DNA of 15,114 nucleotides from JAMCZZ01 sp964363695 (GCA_964363695.1 CAYIJI010000028.1:1-15114), one strand, 5' to 3'; shown: positions 1-7,930, numbered from the stretch's first letter. Numbers and translations: made by a program. Notes: generated by a model not told the origin, from the sequence alone.

Positions 1-495
1 AAAAATATTGTAAGAATATTAGACGCCTTTAATAAATTTAAACAAAAATCAAAAACCAACCATAAGCTAGTGTTGGCTGGTAAAAAAGGTTATGGCTATA
101 ATGAAATTATAGACAAGATAAATGAATCGAGTGAACTTAAAAAAGATATAATTATTACCGGATATATTGACGACAAAAAGCTGGCAAACCTATACGCTTT
201 ATCAGACGGTTTAATTTACCCCAGCCTTTATGAAGGTTTTGGATTACCAGTCTTGGAAGCAATGGCGTCGAGCATACCGGTTTTAACTTCAGACATACCG
301 ACCATAAAAGAGATCGCTGGAGATGCTGCTTTTTATGTAAATCCGGAAGATGTTGAGGATATCGCCTTCGGAATGAATAAAATCCTTCAAAAGGAAACCA
401 GAGAAGCCCTAGTTCTAAAAGGAAAAGATCAAGTTCGTAAATTCTCATGGAAAAAGTCCGCCCTAATAATCCTTAATTATTTAGAAGAGATGTAA
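1..495 (+). CDS. GT4 glycosyltransferase, C-terminal part (5' end outside window)
   Basis: The reading frame is already open at base 1, so this is the C-terminal ~164 residues of a longer gene. It reads as the second Rossmann domain of a GT-B fold, family 4 glycosyltransferase. It contains the stretch LVLAGKKG, then ITGYIDDKKLANLYALSDGLIYPS, and the E-x7-E nucleotide-sugar motif (EGFGLPVLEA), followed by the usual PVLTSDIP and EIAGDAAFYVNP blocks. Enzymes of this kind transfer a sugar from a nucleotide donor to a lipid-linked or polysaccharide acceptor at the inner face of the membrane. The donor and acceptor cannot be read from the sequence. The stop codon is 3 bases before the next glycosyltransferase gene, so the two are almost certainly co-transcribed in a cell-envelope polysaccharide operon. 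An internal GTG at 70 is not needed as a start because the homology continues upstream of it. Confidence 0.9.
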   Translation, partial: KNIVRILDAFNKFKQKSKTNHKLVLAGKKGYGYNEIIDKINESSELKKDIIITGYIDDKKLANLYALSDGLIYPSLYEGFGLPVLEAMASSIPVLTSDIPTIKEIAGDAAFYVNPEDVEDIAFGMNKILQKETREALVLKGKDQVRKFSWKKSALIILNYLEEM

Positions 496-498
496 ATA

Positions 499-1650
499 AT
501 GAAGCCGCTTTCTGAATTAAAAATTGCTATTGTCCACGATTTTCTGACCAAAATAGGCGGAGCTGAGAAAGTTTTACTTTCATTACACAAAATTTTCCCT
601 GATGCTCCTATTTTTACACTGGTTTACGATGAATCAGGAACTAAAGGCAATTTTAAGGACTGCAAAATAAATGCCTCTTCGCTGGACAAATATCCGGATT
701 TTATTAAAAACAAAACCAAATATCTGCTTCCGCTATATCCAAAAGCGATTGAAGAGTTTAATTTTTCTGAGTATGATATCGTAATATCTTCTTCTAATTC
801 ATTCGCTCACGGAATTATTACCAGCCCTAAAACTTTCCACCTATGTTACTGCCATTCGCCAATGCGCTATGCTTGGGATTACACCAATGAGTATTTAAGT
901 GAAAACAAAATCGGTTATGGTTTAAAAGGTTTATTTGTTAGAAAAACTCTACATAAGATCAGAATTTGGGACAAAGTTTCAAGTTTCCGTGTTGATAAAT
1001 GGGTTGCCAATTCATCAAATGTTCAAAAGAGAATTAAGAAATATTACGGGCAGGATTCTGAAGTGATTTATCCCCCTGTCCCGGTAGATAAGATTGAATT
1101 TAATGAGAACATACCTGATGACCATTACTTAATCGTTTCACGGCTAGAGCCATATAAAAAAATAGATCTTACTATTGAAGCTTTCAATCAACTAGAAAAA
1201 CCCTTGGTCATCTTGGGCACAGGTTCGCAATTAAAATATCTAAAACGTATTGCAAAAAAGAATATCGAATTTTTGGGATGGCAATCAGACAAAGCGGTTT
1301 ACGAATATATGAGAACTGCAAAAGCTTTAATTTTTCCCGGAGAAGAAGATGCCGGAATAACACCGATCGAGTCAATGGCGACTGGCCGGCCTGTAATTGC
1401 TTATAAAAAAGGTGGGGTTCTTGAGAGTGTCATTGAGAACAAGACTGGGATATTCTTCGAAGAACTTTCTACCCAATCGCTCGTAAAAGCAGTCCTCTCA
1501 TTTGAAGACAATATTCTGAATTTCTCCCCAAAAACTTGCAGGGAGAACGCTCTTAAGTTTTCAGAAGTTAATTTTGAGGATAAACTAAAAAAAACCATTG
1601 AAACAAGTTACAAAGAATATCAAAGCGGATTTTTAAATGCCAAAAATTGA
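499..1650 (+). CDS. GT4 family glycosyltransferase
   Basis: This 383-residue protein has the full GT-B layout. The N-terminal domain opens with KIAIVHDFLTKIGGAEKVL, the acceptor-side glycine loop of GT4 enzymes. It continues with CYCHSPMRYAWD, a segment typical of mannosyl- or fucosyl-transferase-like GT4 proteins. The C-terminal domain has VSRLEPYKKID, FLGWQSD, and the E-x7-E motif in EEDAGITPIES, followed by GRPVIAYKKGG. The role is transfer of a hexose during surface polysaccharide assembly; the exact sugar is not readable. No clear Shine-Dalgarno precedes the ATG. The short 3-base gap to the upstream gene and the 14-base overlap with the downstream gene suggest translational coupling in one operon. 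No signal peptide or membrane segment is visible, so it is cytoplasmic or peripheral. Confidence 0.92.
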   Translation: MKPLSELKIAIVHDFLTKIGGAEKVLLSLHKIFPDAPIFTLVYDESGTKGNFKDCKINASSLDKYPDFIKNKTKYLLPLYPKAIEEFNFSEYDIVISSSNSFAHGIITSPKTFHLCYCHSPMRYAWDYTNEYLSENKIGYGLKGLFVRKTLHKIRIWDKVSSFRVDKWVANSSNVQKRIKKYYGQDSEVIYPPVPVDKIEFNENIPDDHYLIVSRLEPYKKIDLTIEAFNQLEKPLVILGTGSQLKYLKRIAKKNIEFLGWQSDKAVYEYMRTAKALIFPGEEDAGITPIESMATGRPVIAYKKGGVLESVIENKTGIFFEELSTQSLVKAVLSFEDNILNFSPKTCRENALKFSEVNFEDKLKKTIETSYKEYQSGFLNAKN

Positions 1651-2461
1651 AATATTGAACGTCAAAGTCGACAACGTTGATGCCAGTCAGATATTTTTAA
1701 AGCTGAATGGTTTTTTGAATGATAAAAAACCGGCTTTAATTTGCACCCCAAACACCGAAATGGTCATACTGGCACAAGAAGATAGTGAATTTAAGGAAAT
1801 ACTAAACAACAGATCTAAGTTAAATTTACCTGATGGGTTCGGCCTTCTGTGGGCGGCAAAATTTAATACTTTACCTGCTCCCAATCTTATTATTCTCCGT
1901 GAAATAATAATTTTTATCGAGTGGCTATTTTCTATTTTAATTATTCCGATTGCGCCCCGTTTTTTTAATAATCCAATCCGAGAGAGGATTGCCGGAGCGG
2001 ACTTTATTCGAACAATCGCAAAATTCGCGGCCGATCAAAGACTTCGGGTGTTTCTTTTGGGAGGCGCTCCTACAGTGGCAGAAAGAACAGCCCTGCAACT
2101 ACAAACAGAGATTCCTGATTTGAAAATTTCCGGCGTACATTCAGGAAAAGCTGATGAAACTTCAGAAATTATCGGCGCGATAAATAAGTCGCGGTCAGAC
2201 ATACTGCTTGTCGCTTTTGGCGCCCCAAAGCAAGAAAAATGGTTAGCTGAAAATCTAAAAAAAACAAAGTGCAAGATCGGTATTGGACTAGGGGGATCAT
2301 TTGATTTTGTAGCAGGAGTAAGGAAACGAGCTCCTAAATGGATGCAAAAATCAGGACTCGAATGGTTGTTCCGGTTATACAGTGAACCTTCGAGAATAAA
2401 GCGCCAGCTCGCTCTACCTAAATTTATTTGGTTGATACTAATAAACCGTTTAAAAAACTAA
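1637..2461 (+). CDS. WecG/TagA/CpsF family glycosyltransferase with hydrophobic insert
   Basis: This GT26 family enzyme (274 residues) adds an N-acetylmannosamine(-uronate)-type sugar to an undecaprenyl-linked precursor in teichoic acid, enterobacterial antigen or capsule synthesis. Visible family motifs are CTPNTEM (Thr37), LPDGFGLLWAAK (Asp66, matching the catalytic aspartate region), the VFLLGGAP nucleotide loop (about 138-145), VAFGAPKQEKW (about 193-203), and GIGLGGSFDFVAG with RKRAPKWMQKSGLEWLFRL near the C terminus. Residues about 77-114 form an insert absent from the usual ~240-residue enzyme. It includes roughly 20 very hydrophobic residues (IIIFIEWLFSILIIPIA) and could be a membrane hairpin or re-entrant helix. 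The basic, aromatic C terminus is the family's usual membrane-association element. The start overlaps the upstream gene by 14 bases, and the gene is last in the operon, followed by a strong terminator. Confidence 0.93.
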   Translation: MPKIEILNVKVDNVDASQIFLKLNGFLNDKKPALICTPNTEMVILAQEDSEFKEILNNRSKLNLPDGFGLLWAAKFNTLPAPNLIILREIIIFIEWLFSILIIPIAPRFFNNPIRERIAGADFIRTIAKFAADQRLRVFLLGGAPTVAERTALQLQTEIPDLKISGVHSGKADETSEIIGAINKSRSDILLVAFGAPKQEKWLAENLKKTKCKIGIGLGGSFDFVAGVRKRAPKWMQKSGLEWLFRLYSEPSRIKRQLALPKFIWLILINRLKN

Positions 2462-2463
2462 TA

Positions 2464-2509
2464 AAACAACACCCTCCTAAATCCACTTGGGACGAGAAGG
2501 GTGTTGTTT
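2464..2509. terminator. Bidirectional intrinsic terminator
   Basis: A perfect 12-bp stem joins AAACAACACCCT (2464-2475) to AGGGTGTTGTTT (2498-2509) around a 22-base loop. The stem foot is A-rich on one side and T-rich on the other, and TATTT follows on the plus strand. It starts directly after the wecG-like stop codon. The minus-strand gene reads toward it from 2658, so it can end transcription from both sides. Confidence 0.8.
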
Positions 2510-2657
2510 ATTTGCGTCTCAAAGCACATTCATCGCAAAGCCACTTGGTTAAATTTAATCGGGAATTCCTCCTCGGACCGCAGTCTTCTGAGAAACATTC
2601 CCAAAAGTGTTGATATATATAAATATGGCGAGAAGAAGTGCTTCGAATGAGACTTCC

Positions 2658-3569
2658 TCATATTAATTTTTTAATTGTTAATATTCCAAGATCTCCAAAA
2701 TAATAGCCCCTGTCTTTTCCCCAAAGTTTTTGGCCTAGTTCCAACGACAAATCTGCCTCTCTGAATCCAGTTAAGATCCCCTCGATGCCATCATAAGCCT
2801 CTCCAAATCCGACAGCAATGCTTCTTATCCTGTAATTTTTCAATGGCTCAAAAATTGATTTGTAAGACTTCTTCAGAAATTTAACAATACTAACTTCATC
2901 CTGCTCGCTGACTGCCTTGAAAACAGCGAATTTATCACTTCCCAGATAAGCGATGATTACATCATTGTTTCTGGAAAAAAAACCGTTTATAGCGTTTTCA
3001 ATGCTCTTTTTTGTGTTTTTAATGACTTCGTCTCGCTCAAAACTAGGTTGGTCGATAGATAGCAAACATTTTTCCCAAAAACCATCAAGATGAATAACTA
3101 TGGCAATCCTCTTTGTACTAAGATTATATCCAAGGACTTTTGCTTCCGATTCGTAGAACGGCAGATCATTTCTGCTAGCATTGTTTACTAATTTAGTTAT
3201 AAATTGGTCAGTTGTATCAAATGTCGGTTTGTTATTTTCATAGTACTGTTGAATCAATAACTCTGCGAAACTTTTGATCAAGGATAAATAGTTGCTGATG
3301 TTTTCCATCCGGTCATTCAAAAGAAGAAGTGCTATCATTTCTTTCTGATACTCTAGAGGAATTAAAACTTGCTCTTTCCCTTCAATGTTAATCGTTTTAG
3401 CATCGCTTGCCTTAAAAACATCCCTTGGAAGGTCGATTTTTGCGCCTATTTGATTGGGATCAGGCGAAGCGAGATAAACTCCATCCATACTCACTATAAA
3501 AGCGTCTTTACCCAAGAGATTCATTATATAGCTTTTAATTTCCTTGCTAACTTTTTCTGATAGCTGCAT
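2658..3569 (-). CDS. CdaR-like sugar-diacid sensor lacking the HTH domain
   Basis: This 303-residue protein matches the CdaR/PucR-type regulators of sugar-diacid (glucarate/glycerate) use. Residues 1-110 are the putative diacid recognition domain (MQLSEKVSKEIKSYIMN, VSMDGVYLASPDPNQIG, IPLEYQKEMIALLLL). About 150-285 is the CdaR GGDEF-like domain (KRIAIVIHLDGF, VIIAYLGSDKFAVF, IAVGFGEAYDGIEGILTGFREADLSLELG). The family normally continues with a PucR-type helix-turn-helix of about 60 residues. Here the protein ends ten residues after the conserved GYYFGDLG, and no such helix-turn-helix is found in the 150 bases downstream, so it probably cannot bind DNA by the usual route. The start at 3569 is chosen because AGAGG precedes it at a good distance and family homology begins there. 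An extension to 3626 would run into the repeat element. Transcription is expected from the promoter at 3753-3781. Confidence 0.85.
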   Translation of the reverse strand: MQLSEKVSKEIKSYIMNLLGKDAFIVSMDGVYLASPDPNQIGAKIDLPRDVFKASDAKTINIEGKEQVLIPLEYQKEMIALLLLNDRMENISNYLSLIKSFAELLIQQYYENNKPTFDTTDQFITKLVNNASRNDLPFYESEAKVLGYNLSTKRIAIVIHLDGFWEKCLLSIDQPSFERDEVIKNTKKSIENAINGFFSRNNDVIIAYLGSDKFAVFKAVSEQDEVSIVKFLKKSYKSIFEPLKNYRIRSIAVGFGEAYDGIEGILTGFREADLSLELGQKLWGKDRGYYFGDLGILTIKKLI

Positions 3570-3587
3570 TTCTTTGCCTCTTTCAAG

Positions 3588-3710
3588 TAACCACTCACTG
3601 CCCCCTGTTGTCATCCCAGACTGCAAGCTTGAGATCTGGGATCCAGAGAGTTAGTCTGCTTGCATAATTTCTAGATTCCAGATCAAGTCTGGAATGACAG
3701 TGAGTGGTTA
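3588..3710. repeat. REP-doublet (REPIN/MITE-like) in the cdaR-like leader
   Basis: The element is bounded by a perfect 13-bp inverted repeat, TAACCACTCACTG (3588-3600) and CAGTGAGTGGTTA (3698-3710). Inside are two palindromic units in opposite orientation. One pairs ATCCCAGA (3613-3620) with TCTGGGAT (3635-3642). The other pairs ATTCCAGA (3675-3682) with TCTGGAAT (3688-3695) around a 5-base loop. Each unit begins TGTCAT(C/T)CCAGACT when read inward from its end. The element lies between the promoter and ribosome binding site of the minus-strand gene, so it would be transcribed as a long hairpin in that leader. Related copies occur at 8016, 13271 and 15059. Confidence 0.75.
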
Positions 3711-3752
3711 TTCTTTCAAACTAATTTGTGAGGTTTTACAAATTAACTAAAA

Positions 3753-3781
3753 ACTTTACATCTTTTGAACAACTTTGTCAA
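3753..3781 (-). promoter_or_regulatory. Promoter for the cdaR-like gene
   Basis: On the minus strand a perfect TTGACA (3781-3776) is followed after 17 bases by TAAAGT (3758-3753, 4 of 6 matches to TATAAT). The predicted transcript starts near 3746 and carries a leader of about 175 bases containing the whole repeat element. Confidence 0.55.
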
Positions 3782-4004
3782 TACCAAAGCCATTTATTTA
3801 GATAGCTGAAATAAGAACTACTGCGATTATACCCTTAGATTATCTTTTAGTAGAAACAACTACATCATAAGAAATTCTACAAAAAATATTTGAAAGAAGT
3901 GTGTTTTTTGTGAGTTCACACAAGAATTTAATGTTTTTTGCCCGTTAAGATGAACACCCTTTGGAGCTTTAAATGAAATCTTTACTCTTAAAAGCCCAGA
4001 AATG

Positions 4005-4033
4005 TTGACGAGAGAGTATTTTTGCTGTATTAT
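4005..4033 (+). promoter_or_regulatory. nusA promoter P1
   Basis: TTGACG (4005-4010), a 17-base spacer and TATTAT (4028-4033) give a near-consensus sigma-70 type promoter. It would produce a leader of about 160 bases before nusA. The rest of 3711-4004 is AT-rich. I see no gene there, only a short TGTGA-N2-TCACA palindrome at 3909-3920 of unknown meaning. Confidence 0.65.
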
Positions 4034-4096
4034 ATTACTTAAGCAAGGTAGCCGTTTCGGTTGCCCATTTTTAAATCAGACATCATTATGCATATA

Positions 4097-4105
4097 TGTT
4101 ATAAT
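4097..4105 (+). promoter_or_regulatory. nusA promoter P2 (extended -10)
   Basis: TGTTATAAT has a perfect -10 hexamer (4100-4105) with the TGn extension just upstream. No good -35 is present, as expected for extended -10 promoters. It would start transcription near 4112, about 90 bases before nusA. Confidence 0.5.
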
Positions 4106-4134
4106 GACATTAATAAATAATTAATTAATAAATA

Positions 4135-4196
4135 GAAGAAGAACCCTTCTTCGACTAACCTGCCCTTGGCAGGCATAGCTATGGAGGGCACGGGAG
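4135..4196 (+). promoter_or_regulatory. Structured nusA leader with competing hairpins
   Basis: A 7-bp hairpin pairs GAAGAAG (4135-4141) with CTTCTTC (4146-4152) around a 4-base loop. Next, CTGCC (4160-4164) can pair with GGCAG (4168-4172), or TGCCCT (4161-4166) can pair with AGGGCA (4185-4190) next to the ribosome binding site GGGAG (4192-4196). The two pairings share bases and exclude each other. The palindrome CATAGCTATG (4174-4183) sits between. The layout would suit control of nusA translation, but this is inferred from base pairing alone. Confidence 0.4.
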
Positions 4197-4202
4197 AACA
4201 AT

Positions 4203-5321
4203 ATGGCACAAAATTCAAACCCTTTTATGAGCGCTATAGAGGAAATTTGCGAAGACAAAGGCTTGGATAAAGATACGGTTATTGAAACTGTCGAGGCTGC
4301 TCTTGCCGCTGCCTATAGAAAAGATTACGGCAAACCAAAACAAATCATGCGGGCGAAAATGGACCAGGTTACCGGCCAAGCCGACATTTTTCGGGTATAC
4401 ACTGTCGTTGACTCTGAAGAAGAAGTGAAAGAAAAAGAACAGGATTTAACTCTTGACCAAGCTGTAAAACTGAATAAAAAAGCTAAAATCGGCGAAGAAA
4501 TATTAATCCCCCTTGAGCATAAGGAAGAATTCGGCAGAATCGCTGCACAGACAGCAAAACAGGTGATCATTCAGCGGATTAGAGAGGCCGAAAGAGAACT
4601 GCTATATAAAGAATTTAAAGAAAAAGAAAACCAAGTTGTTAATGCAACCGTTCAGCAGCTCGAAGGAAGAAATGTTATCATCTCTCTTGGAAAAGCTAAC
4701 GGAATAATTTATCCCGCCGATCAAGTAAGAGAGGAAAGATACTACATCGGCCAGCGGATCAAAGTTTTTGTTAAGGAAGTTGCAGAAACTTCGCGCGGAC
4801 CTCAAATCATTGTTTCAAGATCTGATAAAGAACTAATCAGGGGCCTGTTCGAGCTTGAAGTGCCGGAGATCAATGCCGGAACAGTTGAGATTAAGAGTAT
4901 CGCTCGAGAAGCCGGATCAAGAACAAAGCTTGCGGTAATTGCAAACGAAGAAAAAATCGACCCGGTTGGATCTTGCGTCGGCCAACGCGGGACTAGAGTT
5001 CAGGCTGTGTTGGCAGAGATAGGCGAAGAAAAAATCGATATCGTTCTCTGGGATGAAGATGTAGAACAATTTATAATGAATGCACTCTCTCCGGCAAAAA
5101 CTAAGAATATCTCCGTATCTTCAAAAGATAATAAAGCAACCGTTTATGTTGATAGAGAAAGCTTGTCGTTGGCCATTGGTAAAGGCGGGCAAAATGTCCG
5201 TTTAGCCTCAAAGCTTACCGGATGGGGAATCGATGTTGTTCTTGATGAGGAAGAAAAGGCCGCTAAAGCAGAAAAAAAGGAAACCGATTCCGAGCAGGCC
5301 GAAGAAGCAGTAAAAAAGTAA
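4203..5321 (+). CDS. nusA: Transcription termination/antitermination factor NusA
   Basis: NusA binds RNA polymerase and nascent RNA, promotes pausing and intrinsic termination, and takes part in antitermination. The 372 residues show the usual order. An N-terminal RNA polymerase-binding domain covers 1-130 (MSAIEEICEDKGLDKDTVIETVEAALAAAYRK). An S1 domain covers about 136-206 (NATVQQLEGRNVIISLGKANGIIYPADQ). KH1 has GQRG at 260-263 (DPVGSCVGQRGTRVQAVLAEI), and KH2 has GKGG at 326-329 (LSLAIGKGGQNVRLASKLTGWGIDV). A short acidic, lysine-rich tail ends the protein. The C-terminal acidic repeats of gamma-proteobacteria are absent, as in most other bacteria. GGGAG lies 6 bases before the ATG. The usual neighbours rimP, rbfA and infB are not here; the gene stands alone with its own promoters. 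Confidence 0.97.
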   Translation: MAQNSNPFMSAIEEICEDKGLDKDTVIETVEAALAAAYRKDYGKPKQIMRAKMDQVTGQADIFRVYTVVDSEEEVKEKEQDLTLDQAVKLNKKAKIGEEILIPLEHKEEFGRIAAQTAKQVIIQRIREAERELLYKEFKEKENQVVNATVQQLEGRNVIISLGKANGIIYPADQVREERYYIGQRIKVFVKEVAETSRGPQIIVSRSDKELIRGLFELEVPEINAGTVEIKSIAREAGSRTKLAVIANEEKIDPVGSCVGQRGTRVQAVLAEIGEEKIDIVLWDEDVEQFIMNALSPAKTKNISVSSKDNKATVYVDRESLSLAIGKGGQNVRLASKLTGWGIDVVLDEEEKAAKAEKKETDSEQAEEAVKK

Positions 5322-5340
5322 TCACCGCTCTTGCATCTCG

Positions 5341-5349
5341 TGCTATAAT
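5341..5349 (+). promoter_or_regulatory. clpC promoter (extended -10)
   Basis: TGCTATAAT in the 65-base nusA-clpC gap has a perfect -10 hexamer (5344-5349) and a TG extension. The -35 position holds no good match. No terminator is visible after nusA, so read-through into clpC is also possible. Confidence 0.5.
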
Positions 5350-5386
5350 TATCCGTTGGACTAATAGCTAGAATATTATTACCATA

Positions 5387-7930
5387 ATGAAAGAAAATAT
5401 TTTTAAAAAATTTAGCCCGAATTTGAAAAAAGTCTTAGTAATGGCTGAAAAAATAGCTGTCGAGCAAAACACGGTTATGAATACCGAGCACCAGCTTTTG
5501 GCTCTATCAATGATTAAAGATACTTTGGCTTTTGAAGTTCTTGTCAATTTCAAAGCTTCCCCCGACCGAGTGCAGCTAGTCGGTTCGCTTGTAAGCAAGA
5601 AAAATACAGCCGAGAAACCCCTAGGGTTATCAAAAGAGTCGAAAAAATCAATTCAATCGGCAGTGAAAATCGCTCTGAAATACAACCATTCCATCGTTGA
5701 CTGCGAACATCTCTTAATCTCTCTCCTCTCTGACAAATCTTTCAACTCGTATACAATAATTGAGCGGATTGGAATTAAGCCAGACGATATTGTGAAACAG
5801 CTTGAGTCGATTTTCGGCAACATTAACGAGACTATGGCCCAGATAAACATTCCGCCGGAGAACGAAGCTATTGTGAACGATATGGGTGATAATGATTTCT
5901 TTGGTCCGATGGGAGGAATGCCTGACGGAGGCCAAACAATGACCAAGACTAAGGCTGCTTCCCAACTCGAACTCTACACCACAAATATAACCAAGTTGGC
6001 CGCAAGCAAGAAGCTTGATCCGGTCATTGGCCGGGACGCTGAAACACAAAGAATAATTCAAATACTTTCAAGACGGACAAAAAACAATCCCATTTTGGTT
6101 GGAGAACCCGGAGTTGGTAAAACTTCAATTGTTGAAGGGCTGGCCCAGCAGATTATTGAAGGAAAAGTATCGACCAAGCTTTTGAATAAGGAAATCTTAT
6201 CTTTGGATATGGGATCCCTAATCGCAGGAACAATGTACCGGGGACAGTTTGAAGGAAGAGTAAAAAACATCCTTCAGGAAGTCAAGAAAAAAGGTAATGT
6301 TATTTTATTCATCGATGAAATTCATACTGTCGTCGGTGCAGGTTCAACTGAAGGATCAGTCGACGCTGCCAACCTATTAAAGCCAATGCTGTCAAAAGGA
6401 GAGCTCCGAACTATCGGCTCAACTACCTTTGATGAGTATAAAAAACATATTGAAAAAGATGCCGCTTTTGAACGAAGATTTCAGCCGGTAAAGATTGCTG
6501 AGCCGAGCATTGATGAATCGATTAAAATTCTGATGGGAATTAAGAAAAAGTATGAAAGCCATCATCAAGTTAAATATACCCGTGAAGCGATTGAAGCTGC
6601 AGTTAAGCTTTCAAAAAGATATCTCAATGACCGCTTTTTACCCGACAAAGCAATCGACCTGATCGATGAAGCCGGCGCCGCATCCCTTGTGATCTCAAAT
6701 GATGCAGTAAGGTTAACTAGACTAAAAAGAGAGCTTCGAAATATTCTAAAGCAAAAAGATGACTTAATTATAGTTGAAAAATACAAAGAAGCAACAATGC
6801 TCCGTAAAAAAGAGATTAATATTGAACAAGAAATTAAGAAAATTAAATCCAAAGACGAAAAGGCCGAGAAAAAAGTAATCGGATTTGAAGAAATTGCCAA
6901 TCTAATTTCTAAATGGACCGGAATTTCAGTTTCAAGCTTGACGCTAGAAGAAAAGAAGCGCTACCTTGATCTGGAAACCAGATTAAAAAAACGGATTATC
7001 GGCCAAGACGAAGCTATCTTGTCTATCGCGCAGGCAATAAAAAGGGCGCGAGTCGGCATTTCAAATCCAAATAGGCCGAGCGGTTCGTTTATCTTCCTCG
7101 GACCGACAGGAGTCGGCAAATCTGAGCTGGCTAAGACATTGGCCAAAGAAATGCTCGGCAGTGAGAACTCGATCATCAAAATTGATATGTCTGAATTTAT
7201 GGAACGGCACAATGTCTCAAGATTAGTCGGAGCTCCTGCAGGCTATGTTGGATATGAAGAAGGTGGAAAGCTTACCGAGATGGTAAGAAAAAATCCTTTT
7301 TCAATAATTCTACTTGATGAAATAGAGAAGGCTCATCCGGAAGTATTTAATATTTTACTGCAAATTCTGGAAGACGGAGAACTAACCGATGCAAAAGGCA
7401 GAAAAGTCGATTTTAAAAATACCATCATTATTATGACCTCCAACTTAGGAACCGATATTCTAAACAAACAAGCATTGATCGGTTTCAATAACAAAGACAG
7501 TCATCTGGAATATCAAAAACTGAAAGAAAATGTAATGGATTCGGTTAAAAAGCATTTTAAACCGGAATTCCTAAATAGAATCGACAAAATTATCGTCTTT
7601 GAACCGCTCTCAAAAGAGTCAATCAGAAAAATTGTCGAGATCCAACTTTTCGATTTGAAGAAAAGGCTTACCGGAATCAAGCTTTCAATTTCTGTTGAGA
7701 AAAAAGCAAAAGATTGGATTGCCGAAAAAGGTTTTAGTCCTGAATTCGGCGCACGGCCAATCCGAAAAGTCATCTCAGACTATATTGAAACTCCTATTTC
7801 AGAGGGGATACTAACCGAAGAATTTTCCTCCGGCAACACTGTAAAAATAACTGCCGATAAAGATCTCTTAAAACTCTCAAAAAAAGAAGACTTAAAATAT
7901 TATAGTCCTGATATTGTCGTCCAGACTTAA
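5387..7930 (+). CDS. clpC: ATP-dependent Clp unfoldase ClpC
   Basis: ClpC is a hexameric AAA+ unfoldase that feeds proteins into the ClpP peptidase. The 847 residues contain a double N-domain (about 8-145), a glycine-rich linker (about 165-185), AAA-1 with Walker A GEPGVGKT (239-246) and Walker B FIDEIH, and a short coiled-coil middle domain (about 435-490). AAA-2 follows with Walker A GPTGVGKS (572-579), Walker B LLDEIEKAH and sensor-2 FGARPIRK. The short middle domain fits ClpC and not the disaggregase ClpB. In AAA-2, ALIGFNN (about 696-702) lies where ClpC carries its VGF/IGF ClpP-docking loop, so it likely works with ClpP; no clpP gene is in this window. Glu34 (TEH) and Glu107 (CEH) match the two phosphoarginine-pocket glutamates of Bacillus ClpC. 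The N-domain is otherwise divergent. No clear Shine-Dalgarno precedes the chosen ATG, but homology begins there. Confidence 0.95.
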   Translation: MKENIFKKFSPNLKKVLVMAEKIAVEQNTVMNTEHQLLALSMIKDTLAFEVLVNFKASPDRVQLVGSLVSKKNTAEKPLGLSKESKKSIQSAVKIALKYNHSIVDCEHLLISLLSDKSFNSYTIIERIGIKPDDIVKQLESIFGNINETMAQINIPPENEAIVNDMGDNDFFGPMGGMPDGGQTMTKTKAASQLELYTTNITKLAASKKLDPVIGRDAETQRIIQILSRRTKNNPILVGEPGVGKTSIVEGLAQQIIEGKVSTKLLNKEILSLDMGSLIAGTMYRGQFEGRVKNILQEVKKKGNVILFIDEIHTVVGAGSTEGSVDAANLLKPMLSKGELRTIGSTTFDEYKKHIEKDAAFERRFQPVKIAEPSIDESIKILMGIKKKYESHHQVKYTREAIEAAVKLSKRYLNDRFLPDKAIDLIDEAGAASLVISNDAVRLTRLKRELRNILKQKDDLIIVEKYKEATMLRKKEINIEQEIKKIKSKDEKAEKKVIGFEEIANLISKWTGISVSSLTLEEKKRYLDLETRLKKRIIGQDEAILSIAQAIKRARVGISNPNRPSGSFIFLGPTGVGKSELAKTLAKEMLGSENSIIKIDMSEFMERHNVSRLVGAPAGYVGYEEGGKLTEMVRKNPFSIILLDEIEKAHPEVFNILLQILEDGELTDAKGRKVDFKNTIIIMTSNLGTDILNKQALIGFNNKDSHLEYQKLKENVMDSVKKHFKPEFLNRIDKIIVFEPLSKESIRKIVEIQLFDLKKRLTGIKLSISVEKKAKDWIAEKGFSPEFGARPIRKVISDYIETPISEGILTEEFSSGNTVKITADKDLLKLSKKEDLKYYSPDIVVQT

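Noticed and set aside
2428..2613. 61-codon plus-strand frame after the WecG-like gene
   Set aside because: It overlaps the end of the transferase gene and the strong terminator, has no ribosome binding site and resembles no known protein.
2658..2660. TGA read as glycine (alternative code)
   Set aside because: TGA ends the SpoU-type and aag genes in overlapping ATGA stop/start pairs, so it works as a stop here.
3569..3626. Longer cdaR-like start at 3626
   Set aside because: The extra 19 residues run into the repeat element, family homology begins at MQLSEKV, and a proper AGAGG site precedes 3569.
3588..3710. CRISPR array or insertion sequence
   Set aside because: The repeats are palindromic pairs without regular spacers, and there is no transposase or cas gene in the window.
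3909..3920. CRP-like site TGTGA-N2-TCACA
   Set aside because: Spacing is 2 and not 6 bases, and it is not placed at a promoter.
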